From Xylocopa sonorina (lineage: Eukaryota; Arthropoda; Insecta; Hymenoptera; Apidae), in contig NW_027490137.1 in the NCBI RefSeq assembly GCF_050948175.1, positions 992,001-1,056,000 on the forward strand: DNA of 64,000 bases. Reading direction: 5' to 3'. Of this stretch, positions 53,033 to 63,028 are shown piece after piece; the stretch's first letter is position 1, and every line of letters begins with the position of its first letter. The notes under the pieces are model-generated. The model ran no database searches and was not told where the DNA came from. It saw nothing but the letters and a program-made list of their open reading frames with translations. A program made the position numbers and the translations under genes.

Positions 53033-54340
53033 ATAGCTTTTGCAGATGTCTACGCATCGAAGAAATATGGTTCTAATGCTTCTTAAATCGAGATAACGCA
53101 TCCCGTTTTAACGTTTCATTATAAGATATAATATTCATTGTGGAGTGTTATGTATACCTCCTACTCACTTCAAAAGAATGTAAGTGCGACACTTCGTTGC
53201 TAGGAAATAGCGTTCGCAGATGTCTACGTATCGTAGAATTGGAGTTCTAATCCTTCTAAAACGCGATATCGCAACTCATTTCTACGTTTCATGCTAAGAT
53301 ATAATATTCATTGCGAAGTGTCATGTATACCTCGTATTCACTGCAAAAGAATGTAAATGCGACACTTCCTTGCAAGCAAGTAGCGTTTGCAGATGTCTCC
53401 GTATCGTTGCAATAGAGTTCTAATGATACTCAAAACGCGATATAGCATCTCATTTCTATGTTTCATGATATGATATAATATTCATTGTGGAGTATTATGT
53501 ATTCCTGGTATTCACTTTAATAGAATGTCAATGCGACACTTCCTTTCTAGGAAATGGAGCTTGCAGGTGTCTACGTATCGTAGCATTAGAGTTCTAATGC
53601 TTCTCAAAACGCGATGTGGCATCCCATATCTATGCTTCATGATAAGATATAATATTCATTGCGAAGTGTCACATATACCTCGCATACACTTCAAATGAAT
53701 GTAAATGCTACACTTCCTTGATAGGAAATAGCGTTTGCAGATGTCTACGTATCGAAGCAATAGAGTTCTAATGCTTCTTAAAACTAGATATCGCATCTCA
53801 TTTGAACGTTTCATGATAAGATATAATATTCATTGCGAAGTGTTACGTATTCCTCGCATACGCTTCTAATGAATGTAAATGCGACACCATCTTCCTAGGA
53901 AATAGCGTTGGCAGATGTCTACGTATCGTAGCAACAGTGTTCTAATGCTTCTCAACACCCGATATCGCATTTCATTTCTATGTTTCATTATAAGATATAA
54001 TATTCATTGCGAAGTGTCACTTACACCTCCCGTACACTTCAAGTGAATGTAAATGCGCCACTTCCATGCTAGGAAATAGCGTTAGCAGATGTCTACGTAT
54101 CGTAGCAATAGAGTTTTAATGCTTCTTAAAACGCGATATCGCATCTCATTTCTATGTTTCATGATAGAATATAATGTTCATTGCGAAGTGTTATGTCTAC
54201 ATCGTATTAACCTCAAAAGAATGTAAATGCGACACTTCCTTACTAGGAAATAACGTTTGCAGAAGTCCACGTATCGTAGCATAAGGTTGTAATGCTTCTC
54301 ATAACGCGATATCGCATCTCATTTCTATGTTTCATGATAA
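53033..54340 (+). repeat. Long-range duplicated segment, right copy
   Basis: Counterpart of 22,681-24,660: TATGGTTCTAATGC with TCCCGTTTTAACGTTTC, ACACCATCTTCCTAGG with CTCAACACCCGATATC, GATAGAATATAATGTTC with GCAGAAGTCCACG. It lacks the extra monomer present at 24,326-24,500 in the left copy. A monomer near 53.49-53.60 kb (TTCCTGGTATTCACTTTAATAG) is instead related to 46.86 kb, so this copy is itself a mosaic. Confidence 0.82.
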
Positions 54341-55860
54341 GATATAATATTCATTGCGAAGTGTCATGTATACTTGGTATTCACCTCAAAAGAATGTAAA
54401 TGCAACACTTCCTTGCTAGGAAATAGCGTTTGCAGATGCACATATCTATGTTTCATAATAAGGTATAATATTCATTGCGAAGTGTCACGCATACCTCGCA
54501 TACATTTCAAATGAATGTAAATGCTACACTTCCTTGCTAGGATATAGCGAATGCAGATGTCTACGTATCGAAGCAATAGAGTTCTATTGCTTCTTAAAAC
54601 GAGTTGTCGCATCTCATTTCTATGTTTCATGATAAGATATAATATTCATTGCGAAGTGTCACATATTACCTCGCATACATTTCAAATGAATGTAAATGCT
54701 ACACCTCCTTGCTAGGAAATAGCGTTTGCAGATGTCTACGTATCGAAGCAATAGATTTCTAATGCTTCTTAAATCGCGATATCGCATCTCATTTCTATGT
54801 TTCATGATAAGATATAATATTAATAGCGAAGTGTCATGTATACCTCGCACACACTACAAATGAATGTAAATGCGACACTTCCTTGCTAGGATATTACGTT
54901 TGCAGATGTCTACGTATCGAGGCAATTGAGTTCTAATGCTTCTTAGAAAGCGATGTCGAATCCCATTTCTATGTTTCATGATAAGATATAATATTCATTG
55001 CGAAATGTCACGTATGGCTCGTATTCACTTGAAAAGAATGTAAATGCGACGCTTCCTTGCTAGGAAATAGCGTTCGCAGATGTCTACGTAACTAAGCAAT
55101 AGATTTCTAATGTTTCTTAAAACTAGATATCGCATCTCATTTCAACGCTTCATGATAAGATATAATATTCATTGCGAAGTGTTACGTATTCCTCGCATAC
55201 GCTTCTAATGAATGTAAATGCGACACTATCTTGCTAGGAAATAGCGTTGGCAGATGTCTACGTATCGTTGCAATAGAGTTCTCATGTTCTCAAAACGCGA
55301 TATCGCATCTCATTTCCATGTTACATGATAAGATATAATATTCATTGCGATGTGTCATGTATACTTGGTATTCACCTCAAAAGAAAGTAAATGGGACACT
55401 TCGTTGCTAGGAAATAGCGTTAGCAGATGTCTACGTATCGAAGCAATAGGGTTCTAATGCTTCTCAAAACGCGATATGGCATCACATTTCTATGTTTCAT
55501 GATAAGATATAATATTCATTGCGAGGTGTTATGTATTCCTCGTCTACACTTCAAGTGAATGTAGATGTGATACTTCCTCTCTAGGAAATTACGTTTCCAG
55601 CTATCTACGTTTCGAAGCAATAGAGTTCTAATGCTTCTTATAAAGCGACATCGCATCTCATTTCTATGTTTCACGATAAGATATAATATTTAATGTGGAG
55701 TGTTATGTATACCTCGTATTCACTTCAAAAAAATTTAAATGCGACACTTCCTTGCTAGGAAATAGCGTTTGTAGATATCTACGTATCGTAGCAATGAAGA
55801 TCTAATGCTTCATAAACCGCGATATCGCAACTCATTTCTATGTTTCATGGTAAGATATAA
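54341..55860 (+). repeat. Diverged monomers with a 53-bp deletion
   Basis: At about 54,438 GCAGATG joins CACATATCTATGTTTC, removing the dyad, the AATAGAGTTC part and the GCGATATCGC palindrome. TCATTGCGA marks are 121 bp apart (54351 to 54472). The other monomers are full length. 55.13-55.25 kb shares CGCTTCTAATGAATG and GCGACACTATCTTGC with 53.86 kb. Confidence 0.85.
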
Positions 55861-57930
55861 TATTCATTGTGAAGTTACATGTATAACTCGTATTCACGTC
55901 AAATGAATGTAAATGTGACACTTCATTGCTAGGAAATAGCGTTTGCTGATGTCAACGTATCGAAACAAAAGTGTTCTAATGCTTCTTAAAACTAGATGTC
56001 GCATCGCATTTCTATGTTTCATGATAAGATATAATATACATTGCGAAGTGTCACGTACACCTCGTATTCACTTCATAAGAATGTAAATGCGACACTTCCA
56101 TTCTAGGAAATAGCGATTGCAGATGTCTGCGTATCGAAGCAATAGAGGTCCTATGCTCCTTAAATCGCAATATCGCATCTCATTTCTATGTTTCATGATA
56201 ACATATAATATTCATTGCGAAGTGTCATGTATACCTCGCATACACGTCAAATGAATGTAAATGTGACACTTCATTGCTAGGAAATAGCGTTTGCTGATGT
56301 CAACGTATCGAAACAAAAGTGTTCTAATGCTTCTTAAAACTAGATGTCGCATCGCATTTCTATGTTTCATGATAAGATATAATATTCATTGCGAAGTGTC
56401 ACTTATACCTCGTATTCACATCAAAAGAATGTAAATGCGACAACATCCTTGCTAGGAAATAGCTTTGGCATATGTCTACGTATGGAAGCAATAGAGTTCT
56501 AATGCTTCTTATAACGAGATATGGCATCTCAATACTATGTTTTATAATAAGATATAATATTCATTGCGAAGTGTCATGCATACCTCGTATTCCCTTCAAA
56601 AGAATGTTAATGCGACACATCCTTGCTGGGAAATCGCGTTTCCAGATGTCTACATATCGAAACAATACAGTTCTAATGCTTCTTAAAACGAAATGTCGCA
56701 TCTTATATCTATGTTTCATGATAAGATATAATATTCATTGCGAAGTGTCATGTGCACCTCATAGTCACTTCAAAAGAATGTAAAGGCGACACTTCCTTGC
56801 TAGGAAATAGCGTTTGCAGATGTCTGCTTATCGTAGCAATAGAGATCTAGTGCTTCTTAAAACGCGATATCGCGTCTCACGTCTATGTTTCATGATAAGA
56901 TATAATATTTATTGCGATGTGTCACTTATACCTCGCTTAAACTTCAAATGAATGTAAATGCGACACTTCCTTGCTATTAAGTAGCGTTTGCAAATGTCTA
57001 CGTAGAGTCCCAATAGATTTATAATGCCCTTTAAATCGCGATATCACATCTCATTTCTATGTTTCATGACAAGATATAATATTCATTGTGGAGTGTTATG
57101 TATACCTCGTATTCACTTCAAAAGAATGTAAATGCGACACTTCCTTCTAGGAAATAGCGTTTGCAGTTATCTACGTATCGTAGCAATAGATTTCAAATGC
57201 TTCTTAAAACGCCATAGCGCATCTCAGTTCTATGTTTCATGATAACATATAATATTCATTGCGAAGTTTCTTCTATACCTCTCATACCCTTCAAATGATT
57301 GTAAATGCGACACTCCCTTGCTAGGAAATAGCGTTTGCAGTTATCTACGTATCGTAACAGTAGATTTCAAATGCTTCTTAAAACGCCATAGCGCATCTCA
57401 TTTCTATGTTTCATGATAAGATATAATATTCATTGCGAAGTGTCATGAATACCTCGCTATCACTTCAAAAGAATGTAAATGCGACACTTCATTGCTAGGC
57501 AATAGCGTTTGCAGATGTCTACGTATCGAAGCAATAGAGTTCTAATGCGCCATAAAACGCGAAATCGCATCACTTTTCTATGTTTCGTGATAAGATATAA
57601 TATTCATTGTGGAGTGTTATGTATACCTCGTATTCACTTCAAACGAACGTATTTGGGACACTTCCTTCATAGGCAATAGCGACTGCAGATGTCTACGTAT
57701 CGTAGCAATAGAGATCTAATGCTTCTAAAAACGTGATATCGCATCTCATTTCTATGTTTCATGATAAGATATAATATTCCTTGCGATGTGTGTTCTATAC
57801 CTCGCATACGCTTCGAATGAATGTAGATGCGACACTTTCTTGCTAGGAAATAGAGTTGGCAGATGTCTACGCATCGTAGCAATAGGGTTCTAATGTTTCT
57901 TAAAACGAGATATCGCATCTCATTTCTATG
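55861..57930 (+). repeat. Shuffled zone left of the 22-mer duplication
   Basis: 55,895-56,030 and 56,243-56,378 match at 348 bp (CACGTCAAATGAATG, GCGTTTGCTGATGTCAACG, AACAAAAGTGTTC, ACTAGATGTCGCATCGC). 56,400-56,640 matches 60,400-60,640 at 4,001 bp (23 monomers less 1). 56,630-56,800 matches 59,590-59,750 at 2,957 bp (17 monomers less 1). 56,971-57,050 matches about 59,757-59,830. Confidence 0.85.
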
Positions 57931-59200
57931 TTTCATGACAAGATATAATGTTCATTGCGGAGGGTTATGTATATCTCGTCTATACTTAAAAAGAATGTAA
58001 ATGGGATACTTCCTTACTAGGAAATAGCTTTACCAGATGTCTACGTATCGAAGCATTAGAGTTCTAATGCTTCTTAAAACGCAATATCGTATCACACTTC
58101 TATGATTCATGACAAGGTATAATATTCATTGCGAAGTGTCATGTATACCTCGTGTTCACTTCAAAATAATGTAAATGCGACACTTCCTTGCCATTAAATT
58201 ACGTTTGCAGATGTCTACGTACCGTACCAATGGAGTTCTAAAGCTTTTTAAATTGCGATATCGCATCTCATTCCTATTTTTCATGATAAGATATAATATT
58301 GATTGTGCAGTGTTATGTATATCTCGTCTACACTTCAAATGAATGTAAATTCGACACTTGCTTGGGGGGGAACAGTGTTTGCAGATGTCTACGTCTTGAA
58401 GCAATAGAGTCCTAATGCCTCTTATATCGCAATATCGCATCCCATTTCGATGTTTCATGATAACGTATAATATTCATTGCGAAGTGTCATGTATACCTCG
58501 TATTCCTTTCAAAAGAATGTAAATGCGACACTTCCTTGGTAGGAAGTATCGTTTGCAGATGTCTACGTATCGAAGAAATAGAGTTCCAATGCTTCTTACA
58601 TCGTCGTATCGCATCTCATTTCTATGTTTCATGATCAGATATAATATTCATTGTGCAGTGTTATGTATGAAGCGTATTTACTTCAAAAGAATTTAAATGT
58701 GGCACTTCCTTGGTAGGAAATAGCGTTTGAAGATGTCTACGTATCGTAGCAATAGAGTTCTAAAGATTCTTAAAACGCGATAACGCATCTCATTTCTGTG
58801 CTTCATCATAAGATACAATATTAATTGCCAAGTGTTATGTATTCCTCGTCTACACTTCAAATGAATCTAAATGTGACACTTCCTTGGTAAGAAATAGCGT
58901 TGGCAGATGCCTACGTATCGAAGCAGTAGGGTTCTAATGCTTCATAAAACGTGATATCGCATCTTACTTCTATGTTTCATGATAAGATATAATATTCATT
59001 GGGAAGTGTTATGTATACCTCGCATTAACTTCAAAAGAATATAAATGCGACACTTGCTTGCTAGGATATAGCGTTTGCAGATTTCTGCGTATCGTGGCAT
59101 TAGATTTCTATTGCATCTTAAAACGACATACCGCATCTCATTCCTATGTTTCATGGTACGATATATTATTCATTGCGAAGTATCACGTATACCTCGCATT
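57931..59200 (+). repeat. 22-monomer duplication, copy 1 (includes block B, copy 3)
   Basis: About 1.27 kb matches 61,759-63,028 at exactly 3,828 bp = 22 x 174. Shared marks: GGAGGGTTATGTATATCTCG, ATGGGATACTTCCTTAC, CCATTAAATTACG, the G7 run (58364), ATGAAGCGTATTTACTTC, and AATCTAAATGTGACAC (58863) opening block B. After about 59,200 the copies part (CATTCACTTCAAAAG here, CATACTCTTCAAATG there). Confidence 0.95.
58364..58370 (+). other. Run of seven G replacing the TTGCTAGGAA core
   Basis: CTTGCTAGGAAATAG has become CTTGGGGGGGAACAG through four clustered substitutions with no length change, abolishing the first dyad. The same run occurs at 62192-62198 in the copy 3,828 bp away, which reads GGGAATAG. 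I saw no run of this length elsewhere in the array. Confidence 0.9.
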
Positions 59201-60971
59201 CACTTCAAAAGAATGTAGATGCGACACTTCCTTGCTAGGAAATAGCGTTTGCAGATGTCTACGTATCGTGGCAATAGAGTTCTAATGCTTCTCAAAACGC
59301 GATATCGCATCATATTTCTATGTTTCATGATAAGAGATAGTATCCATTGCGAAGCGTCATGTGAATCTCGTATTCACATCAAAAGAATGTAAATGCGACA
59401 CTTCCTGGCTAGGAAACAGCGTTCGCAGATATCTACGTATCGTAGCAATGAAGATCTAATGCTTCTTAAACCGCGATATCGCAACTCATTTCTATGTTTC
59501 ATGGTAAGATAAAATAATCATTGCGAAGTGTCACTTATACCTCGTATTCACATCAAAAGAATGTAAATGCGACACTTCCTTGCTAGGAAATCGCGTTTCC
59601 AGATGTCTACATATCGAAACAATACAGTTCTAATGCTTCTTAAAGCAAAATGTCGCATCTTATATCTATGTTTCATGATAAGATATAATATTCATTGCGA
59701 AGTGTCATGTGCACCTCATATTCACTTCAAAAGAATGTAAAGGCGACACTTCCTTGCTATTAAATAGCGTTTGCAAATGTCTACGTATAGTCCTAATAGA
59801 TTTATAATGCCCTTTAAATCGCGATATCGCACCTCATTTCTATGTTTCATGATAAGTTATAATATTCATTGCGAAGTGTCACGTACACCTCGTATTCACT
59901 TCATAAGAATGTAAATGCGACACTTCCATTCTAGGAAATAGCGATTGCAGATGTCTCCGTATCTAAGCAATAGAGCTCTAATGCTTCTTAAAACGAGATG
60001 TCGCATCATATTTCTATGTTTCATGATAAGAGATAATATTCATTGCGAAGCATCATGTGAACCTCTTATTCACATCAAAAGAATGTAAATGCGACACTTC
60101 CTGGCTAGGAAACAGCGTTTGCAGATATCTACGTATCGTAGCAATGAAGATCTAATGCTTCTTAAACCGCGATATCGCAACTCATTTCTATGTTTCATGG
60201 TAAGATAAAACAATCATTGCGAAGTGTCACTTATACCTCGTATTCACATCAAAAGAATGTAAATGCGACACTTCCTTGCTAGGAAATAGCCTTGGCAGAT
60301 GTCTACGTATGGAAGCAATAGAGTTCTGATGCTTCTTATAACGAGATATGGCATCTCAATACTATGTTTTATAATAAGATAAAATAATCATTGCGAAGTG
60401 TCACTTATACCTCGTATTCACATCAAAAGAATGTAAATGCGACACTTCCTTGCTAGGAAATAGCTTTGGCAGATGTCTACGTATGGAAGCAATAGAGTTC
60501 TAATGCTTCTTATAACGAGATATGGCATCTCAATACTATGTTCTATAATAAGATATAATATTCATTGCGAAGTGTCATGCATACCTCGTATTCCCTTCAA
60601 AAGAATGTTAATGCGACACTTCCTTGCAGGGAAATCGCGTTTCCAGATGTCTACGTATCGAAGCAATAGTGTTATATTGCTTCTTAAATCGCGATATCGC
60701 ATCTCATTTATATATTTCGTGATAAGATATAATATTCATTGTGGATTGCTATGTATACCTCGTATTCGCTTCAAAAGAATGTAAATGCGACACTTCCTTG
60801 CTACGAAATATCGTTTGCAGATGTCTACGTATTGTACCAAAGGTGTTCTAATGCTTCTTAAACCGCGATATCGCTCCACATTTCTATGTTTCATGATGAG
60901 ATATAATATTCATTGTGGAGTGTCATGTATACCTCGTATTCACTTCAAAAGAATGTAAATGCGACACTTCC

Positions 60972-60981
60972 TTCCTAGGAA
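60972..60981. other. Dyad TTCCTAGGAA / TTCCT-TGCT-AGGAA of the monomer
   Basis: The usual form has arms TTCCT and AGGAA separated by TGCT. In a minority of monomers the G of TTGC is a C, which creates the uninterrupted palindrome TTCCTAGGAA (for example here and near 1967, 3525 and 6481). The arms are among the better conserved parts of the monomer. They are replaced by a run of seven G in two monomers (58364-58370 and 62192-62198). Confidence 0.8.
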
Positions 60982-60998
60982 GTAGCGTCTGCAGATGT

Positions 60999-61011
60999 CT
61001 ACGTATCGTAG
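60999..61011. other. Dyad element CTACG-TAT-CGTAG of the monomer
   Basis: Five-base arms, CTACG and CGTAG, are perfect reverse complements around a TAT centre. The element appears intact in a large share of monomers. The other main version, CTACG-TAT-CGAAG, has one mismatched arm position. Two further perfect versions occur: CTATG-TAT-CATAG (for example 87-99 and 13992-14004) and CTTCG-TAT-CGAAG (260-272 and 48147-48159). Short dyads are typical of centromeric satellites that lack a CENP-B box (established knowledge). Any protein binding or cruciform role here is inference. Confidence 0.8.
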
Positions 61012-61038
61012 CAATAGTGTTCTAATGCTTCTTAAAAC

Positions 61039-61048
61039 GCGATATCGC
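61039..61048. other. Palindrome GCGATATCGC of the monomer
   Basis: A perfect 10-bp palindrome with a central EcoRV site, present or one base off in most monomers. Common broken versions are GAGATATCGC, GGGATATCGC, GCGATGTCGC and GCCATATCGC. Because GATATC occurs about once per 174 bp, EcoRV should cut this array into a 174-bp ladder. Confidence 0.85.
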
Positions 61049-61758
61049 ATCTCATTACTATGTTTCATAATATGATATAATACTCATTGCGAATTGTCAT
61101 GTATAACGCACATAGGCTTCAAATGAATGTAAATGCGACACTACCTTGCTGGGAAATAGCGTTACCAGATGTCTACGTATCGAGGCAATAGTGTTCTAAT
61201 GCATCTTAAATCGCCATACCGCATCTCATTTCTATGTCTCATGATTAGATATAATATTCATTGCGAAGTGTTATTTATACCTCGTATTCCTTTCACAAGA
61301 ATGCAAACGCAACCCTTCCTTGCGAGGAAATAGTGTTTGCAGGTTTCTACGTATCGATGCAATAGAGTTCTGATTCTTCTTAAAACGCGATATAGCATCT
61401 CATTCCTATGTCTCATGATAAGATATAATATTCATTGCGAAGTGTTATGTATTTCTCGTCTACACTGCAAATCAATGTAAATACGACAGTTCCTTGGCAG
61501 AAAATAACGAATGTAGATGTCTACGAATCGAAGCAATAGAGTTCTAGTGCTTCTTAAAACGGGATATCGCATCCCATTTATATGTCTCATGATAAGAAAT
61601 AATAGCCACTGCGAAGAGTCATGTATAGCTCGTATTCACTTCAATAGAATGTGAATGCGGCACTTCTTTGGTAGGAAGTAGCGTTCGCAGATGTCTACCT
61701 ATCGAAGCAATAGAGTTCTAATGCTTCTCGAAACACAAAATCGCATCTCATTTCTATG

Positions 61759-63028
61759 TTTCATGACAAGATATAATGTTCATTGCGGAGGGTTATGTAT
61801 ATCTCGTCTATACTTAAAAAGAATGTAAATGGGATACTTCCTTACTAGGAAATAGCTTTACCAGATGTCTACGTATCGAAGCATTAGAGTTCTAATGCTT
61901 CTTAAAACGCAATATCGTATCACATTTCTATGATTCATGACATGGTATAATATTCATTGCGAAGTGTCATGTATACCTCGTGTTCACTTCAAAATAATGT
62001 AAATGCGACACTTCCTTGCCATTAAATTACGTTTGCAGATGTCTACGTATCGTACCAATGGAGTTCTAAAGCTTTTTAAATTGCGATATCGCATCTCATT
62101 CCTATTTTTCATGATAAGATATAATATTGATTGTGCAGTGTTATGTATATCTCGTCTACACTTCAAATGAATGTAAATTCGACACTTGCTTGGGGGGGAA
62201 TAGTGTTTGCAGATGTCTACATCTTGAAGCAATAGAGTCCTAATGCCTCTTATATCGCAATATCGCATCCCATTTCGATGTTTCATGATAACGTATAATA
62301 TTCATTGCGAAGTGTCATGTATACCTCGTATTCCTTTCAAAAGAATGTAAACGCGACACTTCCTTGGTAGGAAGTATCGTTTGCAGATGTCTACGTATCG
62401 AAGCAATAGAGTTCCAATGCTTCTTACATCGTCGTATCGCATCTCATTTCTATGTTTCATGATCGGATATAATATTCATTGTGCAGTGTTATGTATGAAG
62501 CGTATTTACTTCAAAAGAATTTAAATGTGGCACTTCCTTGGTAGGAAATAGCGTTTGAAGATGTCTACGTATCGTAGCAATAGAGTTCTAAAGATTCTTA
62601 AAACGCGATAACGCATCTCATTTCTATGCTTCATCATAAGATACAATATTAATTGCCAAGTGTTATGTATTCCTCGTCTACACTTCAAATGAATCTAAAT
62701 GTGACACTTCCTTGCTAGGAAATAGCGTTGGCAGATGCCTACGTATCGAAGCAGTAGGGTTCTAATGCTTCATAAAACGTGATATCGCATCTTACTTCTA
62801 TGTTTCATGATAAGATATAATATTCATTGGGAAGTGTTATGTATACCTCGCATTAACTTCAAAAGAATATAAATGCGACACTTGCTTGCTAGGATATAGC
62901 GTTTGCAGATTTCTGCGTATCGTGGCATTAGATTTCTATTGCATCTTAAAACGACATACCGCATCTCATTCCTATGTTTCATGGTACGATATATTATACA
63001 TTGCGAAGTCTCACGTATACCTCGCATA
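61759..63028 (+). repeat. 22-monomer duplication, copy 2 (includes block B, copy 4)
   Basis: Second copy of 57,931-59,200. From 62691 it carries block B. Beyond the end of homology with copy 1 it keeps matching 6633-7195 up to about 63,245 (TATGCATTGCGAAGAGTCATG, CGTCTTCACTTCAAATG). The far-left block is therefore a better match than the neighbouring copy over this last part. Confidence 0.95.

Larger units (their letters stand above)
60891..61064 (+). repeat. Representative monomer, exactly 174 bp
   Basis: This monomer is close to my hand consensus and is used here to place its internal elements. It carries the perfect palindrome TTCCTAGGAA at 60972-60981, a PstI-type CTGCAG at 60989-60994, the dyad CTACGTATCGTAG at 60999-61011 and the palindrome GCGATATCGC (with the EcoRV site GATATC) at 61039-61048. 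It differs from consensus at roughly a dozen positions, mostly alternatives also common in other monomers (TGTGG for TGCGA, GTCTGCAG for GTTTGCAG, TAGTGTTC for TAGAGTTC). The unit start is arbitrary, since a tandem array has no natural boundary. Confidence 0.95.
59201..61758 (+). repeat. Shuffled monomers between the 22-mer copies
   Basis: 59,331-59,560 and 60,029-60,256 match at 696 bp, a tetramer (GATCTAATGC after GTAGCAATGAA, AACCGCGATATCGCAACTC, TAAGATAAAATAATC / ACAATC). 60,205-60,350 and 60,379-60,524 match at 174 bp (TAGCCTTGGCAG / TAGCTTTGGCAG, TATGGAAGCAATAG). 61,561-61,755 resembles 5,153-5,345. The 60,720 monomer resembles 20,335. Confidence 0.85.

Noticed and set aside
58364..58370. 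G7 tract as a sequencing artefact
   Set aside because: The same tract occurs 3,828 bp away with a different neighbouring base, so a shared ancestral mutation is more likely. Read support would settle it.
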